Made by a program: the position numbers and the translations under genes. Shown in pieces: positions 1-6,316 of a DNA stretch of 11,586 nucleotides (within the stretch, counting starts at the first letter, position 1; the number at the start of each line of letters is the position of its first letter). The DNA is from an uncultured Eubacterium sp. GTDB taxonomy: Bacteria > Bacillota > Clostridia > Lachnospirales > Lachnospiraceae. Under the pieces are notes generated by a model, which did not search any database, had not been told where the DNA came from, and saw nothing but the letters and a program-made list of their open reading frames with translations. The stretch spans positions 1-11,586 of the forward strand of contig CAJUTM010000042.1 in assembly GCA_910589595.1 (NCBI GenBank), written 5' to 3'.

Positions 1-135
1 GTGCAAACGGGCTGTCAAAAGTCAGGAAAAAACGACAGCAGACATCTCAGACAATGCTCGGGCGGCGCTCTGTAAATAAAAAAACAATCTATTTTTCGGG
101 GAGCGGCACAAGGATAAAATATGGCAATATATCCG

Positions 136-244
136 TTACCTTAAAAACTATAAATAATTAAATGATTACCTTTAAAAAGTGTTAATAAAATTTGATTTTA
201 CTCTCTTTTTGTAGTACAATAAAAATGTATGTTTTTACCTAAAA
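136..244 (+). repeat. Three copies of TTACCT(T)AAAA-like motif upstream of dnaA
   Basis: Close copies of one short motif lie upstream of dnaA: TTACCTTAAAAA at about 136-147, TTACCTTTAAAAA at about 166-178 and TTACCTAAAA at about 235-244. The first two precede the promoter by about 45 and 15 bases; the third falls just after the predicted transcription start. They could be binding sites for a regulator of dnaA or a chance product of AT-rich DNA. No protein can be named. None resembles a DnaA box. Confidence 0.3.
192..220 (+). promoter_or_regulatory. Sigma-A promoter of dnaA
   Basis: TTGATT (192-197) and TACAAT (215-220) are separated by 17 bases, a near-consensus housekeeping promoter. Transcription would begin around 227, giving a leader of roughly 50 bases to the dnaA start. 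No convincing DnaA box overlaps it, so classical DnaA autorepression at this site is not visible. Confidence 0.75.
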
Positions 245-275
245 TCAATTTTTATTAAGATAGGCAGGAAATTTG

Positions 276-1643
276 ATGAAAAATGAGATAAAAAACAAAT
301 GGAGCGAAATAATCACTTATTTGAGGGATGAATATCTAATCAACGGAGTCCTTTTTCGGACATGGATAGAACCCTTGACTGTTGTTTCTTTCCAAAATAA
401 TACTCTTGTTATCGCCATTGATAAGACAACGCAAGGTGATATTATGAATCTGATTGAACAGCGGTACAAAATTCCCCTGCAGGTTTCCATTGAAGTTATC
501 ACGGAAATGCAGGTAGATATTCGTTTTGTTTACAAAAATGAGATAGAAGAAAAAGGAGTTTCTTCCTATGATAAGGGGAATTTATTAGAAGAAAAATATC
601 CCTTTTTGAAAATGGGACATTCATTCGATACATTTGTTGTCAGTGGAAGTAACAATATTGCATATGCGGCAGCGGTTGCCGTGGCAGAAAATCCGGATGG
701 ACAAATGTACAATCCCTTATTCTTTTACAGCGGTCCGGGATTAGGGAAAACCCACTTAATGCATTCCATTGCCAGATACATTCTGGAAAACCATCCCGAG
801 TACTCCGTTATGTACACGACAAGCGAAGATTTTATGAATAACGTAGTAGAGGCCATCCGTAACAAACAAGATACGGTCGCCGTTTCCAACCTGAGAAAGA
901 ATTACAGAAATGTCGATGTGCTTCTCATTGATGATATACAGTTTATAATAGGAAAGGATACAACCCAAATTGAATTTTTTAATACTTTTGAGGCGTTGTA
1001 TCAGTCCGGCAAACAATTAGTCATTTCCAGTGACCGGCCGCCGAGCCAGATGGAACATCTGGATATGAGATATCGCTCGCGGTTCAACTCCGGAATGACG
1101 ATTGATATCCAGCCGCCGGATTATGAGACAAGCATGGCTATTCTCCGGAACAAACAAGAAAATTCCGATATTCATCTCAACGATGAAATTCTCAGTTATA
1201 TAGCAACAAATATTAAATCCAATATTCGTATTTTAGAGGGAGCTTACAATAAAATTCTTCTTTTTGCCCGCTTTACCAATCAGGGACAGGAAATCACATT
1301 GAGTATGGCAGAAGAAGCATTAAAAGATTTTATTTCTCCCAATGAAAATTTGGTAATCACTGCCGAATATATTATTGACATAGTTGCCGACCACTTTAAT
1401 TTAGACAGAGATTCTCTTCTCTCTGAAAAGAGAACAAAGGCAATTACCGTACCGAGACAGATATGCATGTACTTATGTGATGAATTAACAAATCTTACAC
1501 TAAATGAAATTGCCACAAAGTTAAAGAGACAGAACCATTCGACAGTTATACACGGTATCAACAAAATACGCAAAGATATTCTTGTTGATAAAGAACTGGA
1601 AAGTACGATACAAGTTCTCAATAAAAAATTAAATTCACAATAA
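276..1643 (+). CDS. dnaA: Chromosomal replication initiator protein DnaA
   Basis: ATP-dependent initiator that binds oriC and opens the duplex. The ATG at 276 (455 residues) is preferred because AGGCAGGAA (262-270) lies 7 bases upstream; a TTG at 273 is too close. Domain I is at about 1-85 with the F-TWI-PL motif, then a short linker. The AAA+ domain has Walker A GPGLGKTH (153-160), Walker B LLIDD (216-220), sensor 1 (VISSDRP) and an RYRSRF segment holding the arginine finger. Domain IV (about 355-455) has PRQ at 393-395 and the recognition-helix motif. Length is normal. Oddities: the usual GGRDHTTV motif reads KRQNHSTV (417-424), the usual EWG after the arginine finger is NSG, and sensor II reads IRILEGAY instead of the usual RELEGAL type. 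Identity is certain from domains and context; the divergence is real sequence, its effect is inference. Confidence 0.98.
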   Translation: MKNEIKNKWSEIITYLRDEYLINGVLFRTWIEPLTVVSFQNNTLVIAIDKTTQGDIMNLIEQRYKIPLQVSIEVITEMQVDIRFVYKNEIEEKGVSSYDKGNLLEEKYPFLKMGHSFDTFVVSGSNNIAYAAAVAVAENPDGQMYNPLFFYSGPGLGKTHLMHSIARYILENHPEYSVMYTTSEDFMNNVVEAIRNKQDTVAVSNLRKNYRNVDVLLIDDIQFIIGKDTTQIEFFNTFEALYQSGKQLVISSDRPPSQMEHLDMRYRSRFNSGMTIDIQPPDYETSMAILRNKQENSDIHLNDEILSYIATNIKSNIRILEGAYNKILLFARFTNQGQEITLSMAEEALKDFISPNENLVITAEYIIDIVADHFNLDRDSLLSEKRTKAITVPRQICMYLCDELTNLTLNEIATKLKRQNHSTVIHGINKIRKDILVDKELESTIQVLNKKLNSQ

Positions 1644-1667
1644 CCTGTTTAAAACTTGTACAAATCA

Positions 1668-1676
1668 GGTGGACAA
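1668..1676 (-). promoter_or_regulatory. Candidate DnaA box (diverged)
   Basis: GGTGGACAA reads TTGTCCACC on the minus strand: one base from the TTGTCCACA box at 1802 and two from the canonical TTATCCACA. It lies just after the dnaA stop. Confidence 0.4.
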
Positions 1677-1801
1677 GGTTATTACAAGAAAAAGAGAGAC
1701 ATTTTTTACTTATTTTTTATGAACCTTTTTACACCTTAACAAACATTTTATATTTTGTAACTGCAAGAGCCGGAAGTAACTCGTAGTAAGGCTTGTCAGA
1801 G

Positions 1802-1819
1802 TTGTCCACAAATCAACAG
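1802..1819 (+). promoter_or_regulatory. Pair of abutting DnaA boxes of the unwinding element
   Basis: TTGTCCACA (1802-1810) differs from the canonical TTATCCACA at one base and is followed without gap by AATCAACAG (1811-1819), a degenerate box. The Bacillus subtilis unwinding region has the same pair of abutting boxes directly before its GC-rich step and trio. These boxes would anchor the DnaA filament that extends onto the trio. Confidence 0.75.
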
Positions 1820-1823
1820 CCCC

Positions 1824-1841
1824 TACTACTATTACTACTAA
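1824..1841 (+). promoter_or_regulatory. DnaA-trio array
   Basis: Six triplets, TAC TAC TAT TAC TAC TAA, start after a CCCC step that follows the DnaA boxes. On the other strand they read as TAG/TAA-type repeats, the single strand that the DnaA filament is known to bind in Bacillus subtilis. The phase and distance from the boxes fit this role. Confidence 0.75.
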
Positions 1842-1868
1842 TTAAACCTTAATATGATATATTTATAG
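1842..1868. promoter_or_regulatory. AT-rich DNA unwinding segment
   Basis: Nearly pure A/T (only three C/G among the 27 bases) directly after the trio array and before the dnaN ribosome binding site. This is the expected place for initial strand opening and helicase loading. Confidence 0.6.
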
Positions 1869-1882
1869 AGAGCTGAAAGGAG

Positions 1883-1891
1883 TTATTCACA
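1883..1891 (+). promoter_or_regulatory. Candidate DnaA box overlapping the dnaN translation start region
   Basis: TTATTCACA has a single mismatch to TTATCCACA and sits between the dnaN ribosome binding site (AAAGGAG, 1876-1882) and its ATG at 1894. If bound by DnaA it could link origin state to dnaN expression; this is inference. Confidence 0.4.
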
Positions 1892-1893
1892 CT

Positions 1894-2994
1894 ATGAAAT
1901 TTTCCTGTACAAAAAATAACTTTAACAATGGAATCAATATTGCCTTAAAGGCTGTTCCGGGAAAGACAACAATGCCTATTCTGGAATGCGTCGTAATTGA
2001 GGCCAAAGATGAAAGTATAAAACTGACAACGAACGATATGCAGCTTGGTATTGAGACAAAGATACCTGCTTCGGTAGAAAATGAGGGTATCATTTTAGTG
2101 AATGCCAAAATGATTTCCGAAATCGTCCGCCGTCTTCCGGATGATGACGTTAATTTTGAAGTAGATGAAAACAATAATATTCTTCTGTTCTGCGGAAAAT
2201 CAAAGTTTAGTATACCGGGGATTAACCATGAAGAATTTCCGATGCTTCCAAAGATTAATGTAGAAAAGAAGATAGAGATATCCCAGTTTACATTAAAAGA
2301 AATGATTCGCCAGACAATCTTTTCCATTTCCGATAATGAAAGCAATAAAATTTTAACCGGTGAGCTCTTTGAAATTAATGGGGATGAATTTAAAATAGCG
2401 TCTTTGGATTTAGTCCGTGTGTCCATACGCAAGATTCAGTTAAAAGAGAGTTACGAGCATATTAAAGTAGTGATTCCCGGCAAGACGTTAAATGAAGTAA
2501 GCAAGATTTTGAATGGAGAATTAGAAGATGAAGTTACGATTTCTTTCTCTAAAAATCATGTTTTATTTGAATTTAATGAAACAGTTGTTGTTTCACGGCT
2601 TATTGAGGGAAACTTTTATAATATAGACCAGATGTTGAAAAACAATTACGAGACAAAGATTACTATTAATAAAAATGAATTGTACGGCTGTATTGACCGC
2701 GCTACTCTTCTTCTCCGCGAATCAGAGAAAAAGCCGGTAATCTTACATATAAGAGACAAAGAAATCCAGATGGAAATGAATACAAAAATTGGCTCTATGG
2801 ATGAAGAAGTAGTGGCTGATAAAGAGGGAAAGGATTTGACGATTGCCTTTAATCCCAAATATATCAATGACGTATTGAAAGTTATTGATGATGAAGAAGT
2901 AAATCTGTATCTGTTTAATGCAAATGCTCCGTGTTTCATAAAAAATGATGAGGAAACTTATATTTATCTGATTTTGCCTGTCAATATGAATTGA
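1894..2994 (+). CDS. dnaN: DNA polymerase III beta subunit (sliding clamp)
   Basis: Ring-forming clamp that tethers DNA polymerase III and many repair enzymes to DNA. The 366-residue length and the three consecutive clamp folds (roughly 1-123, 130-245, 247-366) are standard. The start region MKFSCTKNNFNNGINIALKA, the segment MPILECVVIEA and the C-terminal YLILPVN are characteristic, the last helping to form the partner-binding groove. AAAGGAG (1876-1882) is 11 bases before the ATG, a little far but usable. It is the first gene after the origin and no clear sigma-A promoter of its own is seen, so it may be read through from dnaA or use a weak promoter in the origin. The next gene begins 42 bases later. 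Confidence 0.98.
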   Translation: MKFSCTKNNFNNGINIALKAVPGKTTMPILECVVIEAKDESIKLTTNDMQLGIETKIPASVENEGIILVNAKMISEIVRRLPDDDVNFEVDENNNILLFCGKSKFSIPGINHEEFPMLPKINVEKKIEISQFTLKEMIRQTIFSISDNESNKILTGELFEINGDEFKIASLDLVRVSIRKIQLKESYEHIKVVIPGKTLNEVSKILNGELEDEVTISFSKNHVLFEFNETVVVSRLIEGNFYNIDQMLKNNYETKITINKNELYGCIDRATLLLRESEKKPVILHIRDKEIQMEMNTKIGSMDEEVVADKEGKDLTIAFNPKYINDVLKVIDDEEVNLYLFNANAPCFIKNDEETYIYLILPVNMN

Positions 2995-3036
2995 TGAATG
3001 GAGCTGACGCATAGAAAAGAGTGAATGGAGATTATT

Positions 3037-3249
3037 ATGCAGGAGATTACCATTAAAGATGATTATATAAAATTGGGACAAGCTCTCAAACTGGCGGGTC
3101 TTGTCGGTTCCGGCGTGGAAGCTAAAATGCTTATACAGGATGGACTTGTTATGGTAAATAACGAGGTCGAGGAAAGAAGAGGAAGAAAGTTGTATGCAGA
3201 TGATATCTTTTCTCTGGATGGAGAAGAAGTAAAGGTTACGGCTCTATGA
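3037..3249 (+). CDS. yaaA: S4-domain RNA-binding protein YaaA
   Basis: Small (70-residue) single S4 RNA-binding domain protein of the YaaA/YbcJ-like family found between dnaN and recF in many Bacillota. The fold signature is visible: a helical LGQALKLAGLVGSGVEAK segment, then the MLIQDGLVMVNNEVEERRGRKL turn-and-strand with basic residues for RNA binding, ending in a strand that reads DIFSLDGEEVKV. The ATG at 3037 is preferred over the in-frame ATG at 3025 because GGAG (3027-3030) is 6 bases upstream of it, and the resulting length equals that of relatives. Its last bases overlap the recF start (ATGA), so the two are probably translated together. Its precise role is not established; a part in ribosome assembly is often proposed. 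Confidence 0.93.
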   Translation: MQEITIKDDYIKLGQALKLAGLVGSGVEAKMLIQDGLVMVNNEVEERRGRKLYADDIFSLDGEEVKVTAL

Positions 3250-4328
3250 TTATTAAAAGTATAGAACTTTGCAACTTCCGTAATTATGAGAGAGAAGAAT
3301 TTCATTTTCACGAGGGCACGAATGTTCTTTATGGGGATAATGCGCAGGGAAAGACAAATGTGCTGGAAGCCATTTACGTGGGAGGTACGACAAAGTCTCA
3401 TAAAGGAAGTAAAGATACGGATATGATAAAACAGGGAAAAGAAGAATCGCATATTCGTTTTTTCGTAGAGAAGAAAGACTGTACTTTTAAAGTTGAGATA
3501 CATATGAAACGCAGAAAGGCAAAAGGAATTGCCATTGATGGCCTGCCAATCAAGAGCAGTAAGGAATTAATCGGACTTTGCAATATCGTTTTTTTCTCGC
3601 CGGAAGATTTAGGTATTATAAAAGATGGGCCGGAGCAGAGAAGAAGATTTATAGATATGGAATTGTGCCAGTTAGATAAAACATATTTATATTATCTGAC
3701 ACAGTATAAAAAAGTATTGAAACAAAGAAATGCGCAATTAAAGCATATTCAAGAAAAAAACAGTTTATCTTCGACTTTAGAATTATGGGATGCCCAGCTC
3801 GTGCAGTATGGTATAAAGGTGATGGAGCTGCGGGAAGAATTTATTGCGCACCTCGGTGAGATTATGAAAGAAAAACACAGCCATCTCACCGGAGGAAGAG
3901 AAGATATTGAAACGGTGTACAAACCTGGCTGCAACAAAAAGGATTTTTCCGAGCAATTATTTATCAACAAGGATAGAGATATTTTTCAAGGTTCTACAAC
4001 AATTGGGCCGCACAGAGATGATATTTTATTTTTTATAGAAAATCAGGAAATAAAAAAATACGGCTCGCAGGGCCAGAAAAGAACGGCTGCTTTATCGCTC
4101 AAGATGGCTGAAATCGAAATAGTGGAGCAGTTGTTAGGGGAAAAACCGATTCTTCTGTTGGATGACGTGTTGTCGGAACTGGATAGAAACCGGCAGAATT
4201 ATCTTCTGGAAAATTTAAAAGGAATCCAGACGATTATTACCTGTACGGGATTAGAAGAGTTTATAGAAAATGGTATTAATATAAATCAAACGTTTGAAAT
4301 CGTTGATGGAAGTATTAAAGATAACTGA
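3246..4328 (+). CDS. recF: DNA replication and repair protein RecF
   Basis: SMC/ABC-type ATPase that helps RecO and RecR load RecA on gapped DNA at damaged forks. At 360 residues it has the family length. It opens with IELCNFRNYE, followed by Walker A GDNAQGKT (30-37). The ABC signature region YGSQGQKR (272-279) and Walker B/D-loop LLLDDVLSELD (about 303-312) are intact, with TIGPHRDD before them. The start overlaps the yaaA stop in an ATGA, with AAAGG about 10 bases upstream inside yaaA, which points to coupled translation. gyrB follows after 19 bases. No internal damage is seen. Confidence 0.97.
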   Translation: MIIKSIELCNFRNYEREEFHFHEGTNVLYGDNAQGKTNVLEAIYVGGTTKSHKGSKDTDMIKQGKEESHIRFFVEKKDCTFKVEIHMKRRKAKGIAIDGLPIKSSKELIGLCNIVFFSPEDLGIIKDGPEQRRRFIDMELCQLDKTYLYYLTQYKKVLKQRNAQLKHIQEKNSLSSTLELWDAQLVQYGIKVMELREEFIAHLGEIMKEKHSHLTGGREDIETVYKPGCNKKDFSEQLFINKDRDIFQGSTTIGPHRDDILFFIENQEIKKYGSQGQKRTAALSLKMAEIEIVEQLLGEKPILLLDDVLSELDRNRQNYLLENLKGIQTIITCTGLEEFIENGININQTFEIVDGSIKDN

Positions 4329-4347
4329 TAAAAGTGGAGGTTATTTC

Positions 4348-6276
4348 ATGAGTGACAAAGAAAAAGAAATTGTATACGGCGCCGACCAAATTCAAATATT
4401 AGAAGGTCTGCAGGCTGTCCGCAAAAGACCCGGTATGTATATCGGAAGTACATCCGAGAGAGGACTGCACCATCTTGTATATGAAATTGTTGATAACGCT
4501 ATTGACGAGGCATTAGGCGGCTACTGCGATGAAATTCAGGTTTTTATCAATCCGGATAATTCGATTACCGTTACCGATAACGGGCGGGGAATACCGGTTG
4601 GTATCAATCATAAAGCCGGAAAACCGGCCGTGGAAGTTGTATTTACGGTTCTTCACGCCGGAGGAAAATTCGGCGGCGGCGGATACAAAGTGTCTGGAGG
4701 CCTCCACGGCGTAGGCGCTTCTGTCGTAAACGCCCTTTCTGACTGGCTGGAAGTTGATATCTTTCAGGATGGAAAACAGTACAGACAGCGTTATGAGCGC
4801 GGCAAGACAATGTATGAACTAAAAGAAATAGGAACGACAGACCTCCGCGGAACAAAAGTATCTTTTATGCCGGATGCTACTATTTTTACAGAAACAACAG
4901 AATTTGATTACAGTATTTTAAAACAGCGTCTTCGCGAGATGGCCTTTTTGACAAAGGGAGTTAAAATTATTTTAACAGATTTACGCGGGGAAGAACAGCG
5001 CACGGAAACATACCACTATGAGGGTGGTATTAAAGAATACGTGACCTATCTGAATAAACATAAAGAACCTCTTTATGAAGATATTATTTACTGTGAGGGA
5101 CAGAAAGGGGATGTCTATGTCGAAGTGGCGTTCCAGCATAACTCGGCATTTAATGAGGGATGTTACAGTTTTGTAAATAATATAACGACGCCAGAGGGAG
5201 GAACTCATCTGGCGGGATTCAAAAATGCCCTGACAAAGACATTCAATGATTATGCCAGAGGACAGAAGATTTTAAAAGAAAATGACACTAATCTGAGCGG
5301 GGAAGATATTCGTGAGGGATTGACGGCAATCATCAGTATTAAAATTTCAGAACCACAATTTGAGGGACAGACAAAACAAAAACTTGGCAATTCGGAAGCG
5401 CGCGGTGCCGTCGATAGTATTGTAAGTGAACAGTTGACTTATTTTCTGGAGCAGAATCCGGCCGTGGCCAGATTAATTTGCGATAAGGCGGTATTGGCAC
5501 AGCGAGCCCGCGACGCCGCCCGTAAGGCCCGCGACTTAACGAGAAGAAAAACGTCGCTGGACGGCTCGGGATTACCGGGAAAACTGGCGGACTGCAGTGA
5601 CAAAAATCCGGAAAATTGCGAAATTTATATTGTAGAGGGAGATTCTGCAGGCGGCAGCGCCAAGACGGCTCGTGACCGTGCAACGCAGGCAATTCTTCCG
5701 CTGCGCGGCAAAATCCTAAACGTAGAAAAAGCGAGATTGGATAAGATTTTAGTGAATGCGGAAATAAAAGCAATGATTACTGCTTTTGGTACCGGAATAT
5801 CAGAAGATTTTGATATTGATAAATTGAGATATCATAAAATTATTATTATGACGGATGCCGATGTGGACGGAGCTCATATTTCTACGCTGCTACTGACATT
5901 TTTATATCGGTTTATGCCGGAATTAATTAAGCAAGGTTATGTTTATCTGGCGCAGCCGCCGTTGTATAAAATTGATAAAAACAAAAAAAGTTATTACGCA
6001 TACAGTGACGAGGAATTAAATGCCACGTTGGAAGAAATCGGACGCGACGGTAATAACAGCATCCAGCGCTATAAAGGTCTGGGAGAGATGGATGCTGAAC
6101 AATTGTGGGATACGACAATGGACCCAGATAAGAGAATTTTGCTTAAAGTGACGATGAATGAAGAAGAGACATCGGAAGTTGATATGACATTTAATACCCT
6201 GATGGGCGATAAGGTGGAGCCGCGTCGGGAATTTATAGAAGCCAATGCCAAATATGTAAGAAATTTAGATATTTAG
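4348..6276 (+). CDS. gyrB: DNA gyrase subunit B
   Basis: ATPase subunit of gyrase, which with GyrA introduces negative supercoils. The ATG at 4348 follows GTGGAGG (4334-4340) by 7 bases and gives 642 residues, the usual size for the shorter Gram-positive type without the insertion of the enterobacterial enzyme. GHKL motifs: YEIVDNAIDEA with catalytic Glu46 and Asn50, DNGRGIP (77-83), GGLHGVG (117-123) and the ATP-contacting Lys343 in QTK. The TOPRIM domain has EGDSAGG (430-436), metal-binding Asp503/505/507 in DADVDGAH, and the C-terminal KGLGEMDA. PLRGKILNVEKA is present, a hallmark of type IIA enzymes. An upstream in-frame ATG inside recF (4294) lacks a ribosome binding site and is rejected. 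gyrA follows after 40 bases. Confidence 0.98.
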   Translation: MSDKEKEIVYGADQIQILEGLQAVRKRPGMYIGSTSERGLHHLVYEIVDNAIDEALGGYCDEIQVFINPDNSITVTDNGRGIPVGINHKAGKPAVEVVFTVLHAGGKFGGGGYKVSGGLHGVGASVVNALSDWLEVDIFQDGKQYRQRYERGKTMYELKEIGTTDLRGTKVSFMPDATIFTETTEFDYSILKQRLREMAFLTKGVKIILTDLRGEEQRTETYHYEGGIKEYVTYLNKHKEPLYEDIIYCEGQKGDVYVEVAFQHNSAFNEGCYSFVNNITTPEGGTHLAGFKNALTKTFNDYARGQKILKENDTNLSGEDIREGLTAIISIKISEPQFEGQTKQKLGNSEARGAVDSIVSEQLTYFLEQNPAVARLICDKAVLAQRARDAARKARDLTRRKTSLDGSGLPGKLADCSDKNPENCEIYIVEGDSAGGSAKTARDRATQAILPLRGKILNVEKARLDKILVNAEIKAMITAFGTGISEDFDIDKLRYHKIIIMTDADVDGAHISTLLLTFLYRFMPELIKQGYVYLAQPPLYKIDKNKKSYYAYSDEELNATLEEIGRDGNNSIQRYKGLGEMDAEQLWDTTMDPDKRILLKVTMNEEETSEVDMTFNTLMGDKVEPRREFIEANAKYVRNLDI

Positions 6277-6285
6277 TGTGGAAAA

Positions 6286-6302
6286 TTCTGTGATAAACAG
6301 AA
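6286..6302 (+). repeat. Inverted repeat before gyrA, touching its ribosome binding site
   Basis: TTCTGT (6286-6291) and ACAGAA (6297-6302) form a 6-bp stem with a GATAA loop. The 3' arm runs into AAAGGAG (6301-6307), the gyrA ribosome binding site, so the stem may tune gyrA translation or mark a processing site. There is no following T-run, so it is not a terminator. Confidence 0.4.
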
Positions 6303-6316
6303 AGGAGTAAAGTAGA

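Larger units (their letters stand above)
1644..1893. other. oriC: Replication origin region (oriC), dnaA-dnaN intergenic
   Basis: This 250-bp gene-free stretch between dnaA and dnaN contains, left to right, a diverged DnaA box (1668-1676, reverse), T-rich DNA (about 1701-1760), two abutting DnaA boxes (1802-1819), a run of four C, six DnaA-trio triplets (1824-1841) and an AT-rich segment (1842-1868). The order box-box-GC run-trio-AT matches the basal unwinding element of the Bacillus subtilis origin, which lies at the same place. That this is the active origin is inferred from this match and gene order. Any second origin half upstream of dnaA would lie mostly left of the window. Confidence 0.85.

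Noticed and set aside
13..18. Perfect TTGACA on the minus strand, perhaps a leftward rpmH promoter
   Set aside because: The -10 box would lie outside the window, so it cannot be tested here.
273..275. TTG start one codon before the dnaA ATG
   Set aside because: It is only 4 bases from the ribosome binding site and TTG is weaker; the ATG at 276 has ideal spacing.
1643..1670. ACCTG/CAGGT inverted repeat after dnaA as a terminator
   Set aside because: Only a 5-bp stem with a long loop and no T-run directly after it.
1656..1685. Possible dnaN promoter TTGTAC-18-TATTAC
   Set aside because: Both boxes are weak and over 200 bases from dnaN; such matches are common in AT-rich DNA.
1887..2432. Long antisense open frame opposite dnaN (181 codons)
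   Set aside because: It lies fully on the other strand of a certain gene, lacks family features and a ribosome binding site; it is a shadow of codon bias.
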